Positions 1 to 7,183 of a DNA stretch of 64,000 bases are shown here, in pieces; the stretch's first letter is position 1; each line of letters begins with the position of its first letter. A program made the translations under genes and the position numbers. The notes below the pieces were generated by a model. It did no database searches and was not told where the DNA came from. It was given only the letters and a program-made list of their open reading frames with translations. This stretch comes from JBEEOW01 sp041191405 (GTDB lineage: Bacteria > Bacteroidota > Bacteroidia > Cytophagales > UBA9547), in NCBI GenBank assembly GCA_041191405.1, contig JBEEOW010000020.1:1-64000 (forward strand), read 5' to 3'.

Positions 1-2
1 AA

Positions 3-485
3 TTACCTATAACCTGTGAAAGTTATTTTAAATCATTGAAAACATTGGCTTTTGCTTTAATTATAGGGCAAAGTATATTTTTATTTACAAGTATGTATAT
101 TAATTTTTCTAAAAATAAACAAGGTTTGGATTTTGATAAAATTATATTTTCAATTTTAATAATATCTTTAATTACTGTTAGTTATGTTTTGGGTAGATTT
201 TTATTTGATAATCAAATTAAGCAAGTATATGAGAACGATAAACTTTATGAAAAACTTCAAAAATATCAAACCGCTATAATTTTACAATTTGCATTAATAG
301 AGTTTGGAGGATTATTTTCAACTGTTTGTTATTTTTTATCAAATGAAATGATTTTTGCTTTTCTTAGTTTAGTTCCAATTTTATTAAGTGTTGTACATTT
401 TCCTTCAAAATCAAAACTAATAAATGTGTTGAATTTAAGTTCAAAGGAAGTTGATATTTTAGAAGATGGGAATTATGTGTTGTAG
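3..485 (+). CDS. Integral membrane protein, 5' end outside window (partial)
   Basis: The reading frame is open to the left window edge. A TTG at 36 could be read as a start, but codons before it (positions 3-35) stay open, so the gene probably begins upstream. The visible protein has four hydrophobic stretches of about 20 residues separated by short charged loops (for example FSKNKQGLDFDK and YENDKLYEKLQKY), as in a small four-helix inner-membrane protein. I recognise no family motif. It ends at TAG, followed by the opposite-strand toxin gene, so the two are convergent. Codon use resembles the neighbours. Function unknown. Confidence 0.6.
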   Translation, partial: LPITCESYFKSLKTLAFALIIGQSIFLFTSMYINFSKNKQGLDFDKIIFSILIISLITVSYVLGRFLFDNQIKQVYENDKLYEKLQKYQTAIILQFALIEFGGLFSTVCYFLSNEMIFAFLSLVPILLSVVHFPSKSKLINVLNLSSKEVDILEDGNYVL

Positions 486-525
486 GTTGCACATAATTGA
501 TATTTAAATTTAATCTTTAATTACT

Positions 526-855
526 CTATTTAATGATAGAGTGTACTTTTTTAATAACACTTTGAATTTTTGAATTGCTTATAGTTCCTGCTTTTCTAAT
601 AATTATATTTTTGTCGGCTGTAAAAATTTTATTGGGTCTAATATTCGACTGTGTTGGTAATGACCCATTTGTAAAGTCTGAATTGTTTAGTTCTATTGAT
701 AAAACATCATTTACATGCTGAGAGGTAATTTGTCAAAGTATTACATCATCACCTTGTAAATTAGCTAAAACCAATGCAGGTCTTCTTTTTGTGCCTGTTA
801 AGTCAGAAAATGGAAATGGTAAAACAACTACATCACCTTTTACAAATTGCTCCAT
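526..855 (-). pseudogene. PemK/MazF-family toxin, interrupted by in-frame TGA
   Basis: Reading from ATG at 855, the frame encodes a 109-residue PemK/MazF-like protein (type II toxin, mRNA endonuclease family). The start MEQFVKGDVVVLPFPFSDLT and the following GTKRRPALVLA are typical of the family (GD-V-V---FPFSD and KRRPALVL). Codon 41 is TGA (733-735), between DDVIL and QITSQ. Family members commonly have Cys there, so a TGT/TGC to TGA change is the simplest explanation. After the TGA the frame stays open and family-like to TAG at 526-528. The start overlaps the end of the antitoxin gene by 16 bp, the usual arrangement. It is probably inactivated unless the TGA is a sequencing error or is read through. 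Confidence 0.75.
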
Positions 856-1058
856 GCTGTATCTTCTTCTGTTGATAACCAATCTTTTGCTATAGAATTT
901 TCAGATGCAATATGTGTTAATGTTTGCTCTTTATTTATTTTACCTTCAACAGGTTCATCAATTGTAAATGCTATAACTTCAACCCTTTTTCCTATATAAT
1001 TCTTGGGTAAATGAATTGAAATGTCTTGATTATTTGGGGTTACTAAAGTGCGTACCAT
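840..1058 (-). CDS. Antitoxin partner of PemK/MazF-type toxin
   Basis: This 72-residue protein lies directly upstream of the PemK/MazF-like frame and overlaps it by 16 bp, the standard antitoxin-toxin order. The N-terminal half (TPNNQDISIHLPKNYIGKRVEVIAF) looks like the small beta-type domain of the short antitoxins that precede PemK toxins in Bacteroidota. The acidic C-terminus (LSTEEDTAW) would wrap the toxin. The antitoxin normally neutralises the toxin and represses the shared promoter. With the toxin frame broken, this may be a remaining stand-alone antitoxin. Assignment rests on context and general appearance, not on a diagnostic motif. Confidence 0.65.
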   Translation of the reverse strand: MVRTLVTPNNQDISIHLPKNYIGKRVEVIAFTIDEPVEGKINKEQTLTHIASENSIAKDWLSTEEDTAWSNL

Positions 1059-1209
1059 TTTTTTAAATTATATTTTTCTGACATAAAATTAACTAAAACT
1101 TTATAATAAAATCAGCATTTTAGAATAAATTATTCATAAACTAAACACATATAGTTTTAAGTCTTCCCTCTTTTCTCGCTCCTCTAAATAATTTTTCCGA
1201 GTAATTTCA

Positions 1210-1217
1210 TATATTTG
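1210..1217 (+). promoter_or_regulatory. Candidate -7 box (TATATTTG) upstream of pyrD
   Basis: TATATTTG matches the Bacteroidota -7 consensus TAnnTTTG. No convincing TTTG -33 box was seen at the right spacing, and it lies about 130 bp before the pyrD start, so this is tentative. Confidence 0.3.
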
Positions 1218-1278
1218 TAGATTGTAGAATCAATTTATAATTTTACTTAAATTGATTTGAAACCAACAAATTTAACGA

Positions 1279-1311
1279 AGTCTTTCGTCTTAAGTCATTC
1301 ATCTTAAGTCT
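1279..1311. repeat. Degenerate AAGTCT/CTTAAGTC short repeats
   Basis: The gap between the toxin-antitoxin pair and pyrD contains AGTCTTTCGTCTTAAGTC followed by a near copy ending CTTAAGTCT. It is one of several intergenic stretches built from the same short units (see also 7029, 22791, 30713, 32441, 61331). Confidence 0.6.
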
Positions 1312-1345
1312 AAATAATTCTATTTACCATTTAAATTACTACTCA

Positions 1346-2386
1346 GTGTATCAATTATTTATCAAACCAATATTATTCAAATTTGACCCTGAAAAAGTAC
1401 ATTATTTCATTTTTGATGTACTTAAGTTTGTGTATAAATTACCTGGCGGTAAATTGATTTTGAAGCTTTTATATCAATACGAACACCCAAAATTGGAACG
1501 TGAGGTTTTTGGAATTAAATTCAAAAATCCTGTTGGTTTGGGTGCTGGTTTTGATAAAGATGCTAAATTGGTTGATGAATTAGCTGCACTTGGTTTTGGT
1601 TTTGTTGAAATTGGAACTTTAACTCCTAAACCTCAGCCTGGAAATGACAAGCCACGTTTGTTTCGTTTGCCTGAAGATGAGGCAATTGTAAACCGTATGG
1701 GGTTTAATAATGGGGGAGTGGAAGAGGCTGTTGAGCGTTTGAAAAAAATAAATTCAAACATTATTATTGGTGGTAATATTGGCAAAAATAAAGTTACAGC
1801 CAATGAAGATGCTGGAAATGATTATAATATTGCATTTGAGGCCTTGTTTGGTGTGGTTGACTATTTTACTGTAAATGTAAGTTCGCCTAACACACCTAAT
1901 TTGAGAGCTTTACAAGAAAAAGAACCATTGAAAAAGTTGTTATTTGATTTACAACAATTGAATAACAAAAAGCCTGTTCGTAAACCAATTTTATTGAAAA
2001 TAGCACCAGATTTAACTGACTCTCAGCTTGATGATATTATTGAAATTGTAAACGAAACCAAAATTGACGGTGTAATTGCAACAAATACTACTATTTCTAG
2101 AGAAAACTTAAAATCAGATGCTGGTAAAGTGGAAGGAATAGGAGCGGGTGGTTTAAGTGGTAAACCATTGACTTTGAGAAGTACTGAAGTAATTAAATAC
2201 TTGCATACAAATTCAAAAGGTTCGTTCCCGATTATTGGTATTGGTGGTATTCATTCGGCAAAAGATGCTTTAGATAAATTAAATGCAGGTGCAAGTTTGG
2301 TACAACTTTACACTGGCTTTATTTATGAAGGTCCAGCTTTAATTAAAGAGATAAATAAAGCTATAATAGCAAACTATTCAGCTTAA
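1346..2386 (+). CDS. pyrD: Dihydroorotate dehydrogenase (quinone), class 2
   Basis: Oxidises dihydroorotate to orotate in pyrimidine synthesis, passing electrons to quinone. The 346 residues include the N-terminal helical extension (about residues 1-45) that marks membrane-associated class 2 enzymes. Conserved parts are visible: GLGAGFDKDAKLVDEL (around 64-79), IGTLTPKPQPGNDKPR (about 89-104), the active-site segment NVSSPNTPNLR (177-187) with the catalytic serine, and the FMN-phosphate region GIGGI followed by GASLVQLYTGF. The start is GTG at 1346, which gives the expected MYQLFIKPILF N-terminus. ftsK follows 42 bp downstream on the same strand. Confidence 0.96.
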   Translation: MYQLFIKPILFKFDPEKVHYFIFDVLKFVYKLPGGKLILKLLYQYEHPKLEREVFGIKFKNPVGLGAGFDKDAKLVDELAALGFGFVEIGTLTPKPQPGNDKPRLFRLPEDEAIVNRMGFNNGGVEEAVERLKKINSNIIIGGNIGKNKVTANEDAGNDYNIAFEALFGVVDYFTVNVSSPNTPNLRALQEKEPLKKLLFDLQQLNNKKPVRKPILLKIAPDLTDSQLDDIIEIVNETKIDGVIATNTTISRENLKSDAGKVEGIGAGGLSGKPLTLRSTEVIKYLHTNSKGSFPIIGIGGIHSAKDALDKLNAGASLVQLYTGFIYEGPALIKEINKAIIANYSA

Positions 2387-2428
2387 ATTAATATTTTTGC
2401 TTTTTACAGCAATAACCTAAGCCTAAAA

Positions 2429-5119
2429 ATGGCAGAAAACACATACAAAAGAACCAATACAATAAAAGAACCTAAACAGGAAGCTCCCAAAGCTAACGGA
2501 AAGGAAGCTAAAAATACACCTACCGAACAAGCTGAAAAAGAGCCTGGTAAGGGGTTTAAAATATCATTTGCTTTTTTAAAAGATCCACGATTTATTATTG
2601 CAGTTGGATTTTTTTTAATGGTAAGTTCATTTTATTTAACAGTAGCTTTAATTTCATACTTCTTCACTGGCGAAGCTGATCAAAGTGTGGTTGAAGGTTG
2701 GTTAAGTTCATCATTACAAGAGTCTGGAGCTGAGGTGAATAACTGGTTAGGGCTTTTCGGAGCAGTACTAAGTCATTTGTTGATTTTTAAATGGTTTGGA
2801 ATTTCTTCATTTTTATTGATGCCATATTTATTTTTAATAGGATTCAGAACTGTATTTAAAAAAGAACTTTTTAGTTCAAAAAATTATATTCCGGTAATGT
2901 TCTTTTTCTTAGTTTGGACAAGTACCGCATTTGGTTACTTAAGTTTCAGTACCAACCTTGAAGCTTCCATTGGTTTTTTAGGTGGCGGAATTGGGTATGA
3001 ATTAGCATTTTTCTTTCACAATTTAATTGGTTGGGGTACATTTTTATTGGTGATTTTCAGTTTAATAGTATTTGTAGTTTATTACTTTAATATTACAAGT
3101 GTTTCTTGGAATCAAAAGGAAGATACTACCAATATTGATGAAGTTTCAACTGTTGATGCTGAACACAATGCTGATGATTTATTGGCTTTGGATGAAGACG
3201 AAGAATTACTTCCTGAAGACGAATTAGAAGACAATTTAGACAATATTGAGCTTGTTTCTCTAGCTGACGAGGAAGAATTGGAGGATTTGGAAGAAAATAT
3301 TGTAATTCCTCCACATGTAGAGCCAGAGAAAAAAGAAGAAGATAATTTATTAGCTGCAGGTGCAATTGGAGCATTAACCATTGGTTCGGCAGCAGCTGCA
3401 AAAGCAAAATCTCCAAACTTAGGTGGCATTTCATTTGAAATAAACGATGCCATGGAAGAGGTGGAGAAAAATGCTCCAGCATTTGATTTTGAAATACCTG
3501 ACGAAGCAGAAATTGATGAAAAATTCCCTGCGGATGTTCCTTTGGAGGACATTTCAGATGATGCACTTTTTGGTGCTGAATTATTAAAATCTCATGGACC
3601 TTACGACCCAACTCTTGATTTAGGTGATTACCAATATCCAGGTTTGGATTTATTGAAAGATTATCCTGTGGGCAAGGCAATGGTTACCAAAGAAGAATTG
3701 GAAGCCAATAAAGATAAAATTGTTGAAACTTTAAGTCATTACGGAATCGGAATCGACAGGATTTCAGCTACAATCGGGCCTACAGTTACATTGTATGAAA
3801 TTGTTCCAGCACCAGGTGTTAGAATATCAAAAATTAAAAACCTTGAGGATGATATTGCCTTGAGTTTGGCAGCTTTAGGTATTCGTATTATTGCGCCAAT
3901 GCCAGGAAAAGGAACAATTGGTATTGAGGTTCCAAATAAAAATAAAGAAATTGTTCCGGGTAAAATGGTTGTTTCTCATGAGCGTTTCATGAATAATGAC
4001 ATGGATTTACCAATTGTTTTAGGTAAAACAATTTCTAATGAAGTATTTGTGGCTGACCTAGCAAAAATGCCTCACTTATTAATTGCAGGTGCTACCGGAC
4101 AAGGTAAATCTGTAGGTTTGAACATGATTCTTGCCTCATTGTTGTTCAAAAAACACCCTTCACAATTAAAATTAGTACTTGTTGACCCTAAAAAAGTGGA
4201 GCTTTCGATTTATTCTAAAATTGAAAGACACTTTTTAGCTAAAATACCGGGTGAAGATGCAGCTATTATTACTGAAACTAAGAAAGTTGTAAATACTTTA
4301 AACTCAGTTTGTATTGAAATGGATAGACGTTACGATTTGTTGAAAACAGCGCAATGTCGTAACCTGAAAGAATACAATTTGAAATTTATTGAAAGAAGAT
4401 TGAATCCTGAAAAAGGTCACCGTTTTTTACCGTTTATAGTTGTAGTTATTGATGAGCTTGCCGACTTGATGATGACAGCAGGTAAAGAAGTAGAAACCCC
4501 AATTGCTCGTATTGCACAACTTGCTCGTGCGGTTGGTATACACTTAGTTGTAGCTACTCAGCGTCCATCGGTAAACGTAATTACAGGTATAATTAAAGCC
4601 AATTTCCCAGCTCGTTTATCATTTAGAGTTACCCAAAAAATAGATTCACGTACTATTTTAGATGCTGGTGGAGCAGATCAATTAATTGGTAAAGGAGATA
4701 TGTTATTGAAATTAGATTCAGAAATGACTCGTATTCAATGTGCATTCCTTGATACTCCTGAGGTTGAGCGTGTAGTTGATTTTATTGGAAACCAAAGAGG
4801 ATATTCTTCGGCATATTTATTACCAGAGTTTTATGGTGACGATGAAGCAGGACAAGATGGTTCAAAAGGAGAAATTTCTGTAAATGATTTAGATCCATTA
4901 TTCGCAGATGCAGCTCGTTTATTGGTTGCACACCAACAAGGTAGTACCTCTTTAATTCAACGAAGAATGAGCCTTGGTTACAACCGTGCAGGTAGAATTA
5001 TTGACCAAATGGAAGGCATGGGAGTGGTTGGTCCGTTTGAAGGTTCAAAAGCAAGAGAAGTTTTAATTAAAGATGAGCAATCTTTGGAACAATTATTGAG
5101 AGATAAGAAAATTATTTAG
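2429..5119 (+). CDS. ftsK: DNA translocase FtsK/SpoIIIE
   Basis: Pumps chromosomal DNA through the closing septum and helps dimer resolution during division. The 896 residues comprise a basic, hydrophilic N-terminal stretch (1-50), four predicted membrane helices (about 55-210), and a very acidic linker (about 215-300, rich in D/E) containing an alanine-rich patch (GALTIGSAAAAKA). The motor follows, with Walker A GATGQGKS near residue 555 and Walker B VVVIDELADLM. A winged-helix gamma domain (about 825-890, SLIQRRMSLGYNRAGRIIDQME) reads polarity sequences. It sits between pyrD and lolA, probably as one transcript. Confidence 0.96.
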   Translation: MAENTYKRTNTIKEPKQEAPKANGKEAKNTPTEQAEKEPGKGFKISFAFLKDPRFIIAVGFFLMVSSFYLTVALISYFFTGEADQSVVEGWLSSSLQESGAEVNNWLGLFGAVLSHLLIFKWFGISSFLLMPYLFLIGFRTVFKKELFSSKNYIPVMFFFLVWTSTAFGYLSFSTNLEASIGFLGGGIGYELAFFFHNLIGWGTFLLVIFSLIVFVVYYFNITSVSWNQKEDTTNIDEVSTVDAEHNADDLLALDEDEELLPEDELEDNLDNIELVSLADEEELEDLEENIVIPPHVEPEKKEEDNLLAAGAIGALTIGSAAAAKAKSPNLGGISFEINDAMEEVEKNAPAFDFEIPDEAEIDEKFPADVPLEDISDDALFGAELLKSHGPYDPTLDLGDYQYPGLDLLKDYPVGKAMVTKEELEANKDKIVETLSHYGIGIDRISATIGPTVTLYEIVPAPGVRISKIKNLEDDIALSLAALGIRIIAPMPGKGTIGIEVPNKNKEIVPGKMVVSHERFMNNDMDLPIVLGKTISNEVFVADLAKMPHLLIAGATGQGKSVGLNMILASLLFKKHPSQLKLVLVDPKKVELSIYSKIERHFLAKIPGEDAAIITETKKVVNTLNSVCIEMDRRYDLLKTAQCRNLKEYNLKFIERRLNPEKGHRFLPFIVVVIDELADLMMTAGKEVETPIARIAQLARAVGIHLVVATQRPSVNVITGIIKANFPARLSFRVTQKIDSRTILDAGGADQLIGKGDMLLKLDSEMTRIQCAFLDTPEVERVVDFIGNQRGYSSAYLLPEFYGDDEAGQDGSKGEISVNDLDPLFADAARLLVAHQQGSTSLIQRRMSLGYNRAGRIIDQMEGMGVVGPFEGSKAREVLIKDEQSLEQLLRDKKII

Positions 5120-5154
5120 TTTGAAATATTAAATACCATATATAATTAATTAAG

Positions 5155-5799
5155 ATGAAGTTAAAAGTTGTATTACTTGCATTGATAGCATTTGTTTCTT
5201 CAAGTGTATTTGCACAACAAGACCCAAACGCTGAAAAATTATTAAATGAAATGAGTGCTAAATTCAAGGCAATGAAATCGTTTCAAGCTAATTTTTCATA
5301 TTCATTACAAACAGCAAAAGGCGTTGTAAAAGATAGTTGGACAGGAAGTATTCTTGTAAAAGGAGCAAAGTATGTGATGAAAGTAGCTGGTTCTGAGATT
5401 TATAATGATGGAACTACGGTTTGGACGTACATGAAAGATGAAAATGAATGTAACATTTCAACCAATGAACCTGATGGAGATGCAATTTCCCCAACAAACA
5501 TTACTACAATGTATAAAAAAGGCTACAAATACAGATTGTTAGCTGATGAAGTTGAAAATAAAATTACTTACGCTGTAGTAGAACTTGTTCCAAATGATAA
5601 AAATAAGTCGTTTTTCAAGATTAAACTGAAAATTAACAAAACAACCAAAGAAATAAAAAGCTGGACAGTTTTTGAAAAAAGCAGTACACGTTCAGTATAT
5701 TCAATCACAAAATTATCACAAAACGTACCTGCCGACGACAAACTATTTAAGTTTGATAAAACAAAATACAAAGGTTGTAATGTTGTAGATTTAAGATAA
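5155..5799 (+). CDS. lolA: LolA-like outer-membrane lipoprotein carrier
   Basis: The 214-residue protein has a signal peptide (MKLKVVLLALIAFVSSSVFA, then QQ) and the single-domain beta layout of LolA: LLNEMSAKFKAMKSFQANFSY near the N-terminus, WTGSILVKGAKYVMKVAGSEIYNDG in the middle and a lysine-rich C-terminal half. LolA carries lipoproteins across the periplasm from LolCDE to the outer membrane. In Bacteroidota this ORF commonly follows ftsK, as here, 35 bp away. A strong terminator follows directly. A broader LolA-superfamily periplasmic protein is the alternative. Confidence 0.85.
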   Translation: MKLKVVLLALIAFVSSSVFAQQDPNAEKLLNEMSAKFKAMKSFQANFSYSLQTAKGVVKDSWTGSILVKGAKYVMKVAGSEIYNDGTTVWTYMKDENECNISTNEPDGDAISPTNITTMYKKGYKYRLLADEVENKITYAVVELVPNDKNKSFFKIKLKINKTTKEIKSWTVFEKSSTRSVYSITKLSQNVPADDKLFKFDKTKYKGCNVVDLR

Positions 5800-5802
5800 T
5801 TC

Positions 5803-5833
5803 AAAAGCTCTCAGAAATGGGAGCTTTTTTTTT
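5803..5833 (+). terminator. Rho-independent terminator after lolA
   Basis: AAAAGCTCTC and GGGAGCTTTT form a stem with a short loop, followed by a run of T. It ends the pyrD-ftsK-lolA run. Confidence 0.85.
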
Positions 5834-5882
5834 GTGTAAAAAAGTATTAATTTAGAATTGTAAAATGATAAACTGTTTGGTT

Positions 5883-6977
5883 ATGAGAAATATACTATTA
5901 ATTCTAGCAATGCTTTTTTCATTAGAAATGTTTGCACAAGATGTATATATTCCTAATCCAAATTTTTTAATTGAATTGATTGAATATGATGCAGATATAA
6001 ATAAAGATGGTAAAATTCAAGTTTGGGAAGCTGAGGCTAGACAATCATTAACTATCATGGAAGGCTTAACAGATTTTACTGGCCTTGAGGCTTTTAAAAA
6101 TTTAACTTATTTGAATATATCAAATAACTACGCTACTAATTTAGATTTATCAAATTTAACCAAGCTTACCAATTTAAATTTAAGTGGAAATTCGTTAAAA
6201 AGTTTAGATTTATCAAAAAATACTTTACTTGATACTTTACAAATAAAATACCTAAAAATTGATACCATAACACTAAGTCAATTACCTAATTTAAAGTATT
6301 TTGACGCAACATTAACCGTACTTAAAAATTTAGATGTAACCCAGAATACACAACTTAAAGATTTAAGAATAGGAGGGACGTTCATCTCGTTCGTTGATTT
6401 AAAAAATAATCCTGACTTAGAAATATTTTTTTCTAATTCAACGCCAATTTCTTCAATTGATTTTTCCAAAAATACTAAATTAAATACCATTATTTTAGCA
6501 AAAAATATTTTAACTGAATTAAATGTTGATAATAATGTAAACCTTACATTTTTAGACTGTTCGAATAATCAATTGTCTAAATTATCAATAATAAACAACA
6601 CTAAATTAGAGCAGTTTAATGCCAAATCAAACCCTAATTTAAGTACTATTTGTACTTTTGATACCTTGCTTATGGCAAACAAACAATTTGAAAAAGATGT
6701 AACTACAAATTGGGATATGGCTTGCAAAAAAGTGGATGGGCTAGGTTTTGAAATAGAATCAACTAAAGTATTATTTTATCCAAACCCATTTGAAAATGAG
6801 TTTAATATAGATGCTTCGGTTGTAAATTTAAAAGTTTACAATGTTTTTAATCAAGTGCTAATTGAAACTGATTTTATACAAGATGAACAAGTTTTGTCTT
6901 TGAAATCAGGTGTATATGGTTTTGTTTTTACTGATGTAAATGGAAAGGTTTTTTTTCAAAAAATTGTGAAAAAGTAA
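5883..6977 (+). CDS. Secreted leucine-rich-repeat protein with T9SS sorting domain
   Basis: I choose the ATG at 5883 over 5865 because it gives a clean signal peptide (MRNILLILAMLFSLEMFAQ). Next comes an EF-hand-like loop (DADINKDGKIQVWEAE), then about ten irregular leucine-rich repeats of the NLTYLNISNN / LTNLNLSGN / LKSLDLSKN kind (roughly residues 55-275). A C-terminal type A sorting domain follows (VLFYPNPFENEFNID, ending GKVFFQKIVKK). It should be exported by Sec, secreted through the type IX system and displayed on the cell surface. The ligand is unknown. Confidence 0.85.
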   Translation: MRNILLILAMLFSLEMFAQDVYIPNPNFLIELIEYDADINKDGKIQVWEAEARQSLTIMEGLTDFTGLEAFKNLTYLNISNNYATNLDLSNLTKLTNLNLSGNSLKSLDLSKNTLLDTLQIKYLKIDTITLSQLPNLKYFDATLTVLKNLDVTQNTQLKDLRIGGTFISFVDLKNNPDLEIFFSNSTPISSIDFSKNTKLNTIILAKNILTELNVDNNVNLTFLDCSNNQLSKLSIINNTKLEQFNAKSNPNLSTICTFDTLLMANKQFEKDVTTNWDMACKKVDGLGFEIESTKVLFYPNPFENEFNIDASVVNLKVYNVFNQVLIETDFIQDEQVLSLKSGVYGFVFTDVNGKVFFQKIVKK

Positions 6978-7028
6978 AATGATTTTTTGAAATTGTTCCT
7001 TTCGATTTTATTTTTTTAATAATTATTT

Positions 7029-7058
7029 TTAAGTCTTACGTCTTGCATCTTAAGTCTC
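7029..7058. repeat. Degenerate TTAAGTCT short repeats before gcvP
   Basis: TTAAGTCTTACGTCTTGCATC followed by TTAAGTCTC, of the same type as the stretch at 1279-1311. It lies in the otherwise featureless 206-bp gap before gcvP. Confidence 0.55.
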
Positions 7059-7183
7059 CACAAAATTAAATTTTCAAATCCATAACAATAATCATTTTTT
7101 TAGGGTTAAGAAATTATTAAATTGCAAACCGTTTCTAAAATTGAAACAATCACAATCATAATTATTCTAAAACAATCTGTATA

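Noticed and set aside
733..735. TGA in the PemK-like frame as selenocysteine
   Set aside because: No SECIS-like hairpin is evident directly after the TGA and no selenium genes are seen. PemK toxins are not known selenoproteins.
3112..3680. Two long minus-strand ORFs (146 and 184 codons) opposite ftsK
   Set aside because: They lie antisense to the acidic linker of FtsK, whose GAA/GAT codons avoid stops on the other strand. Their products are Ser/Gln/Leu/His-biased and resemble nothing.
6978..7183. Glycine riboswitch upstream of gcvP
   Set aside because: The leader lacks the tandem aptamer core; it holds only AT-rich sequence and short repeats.
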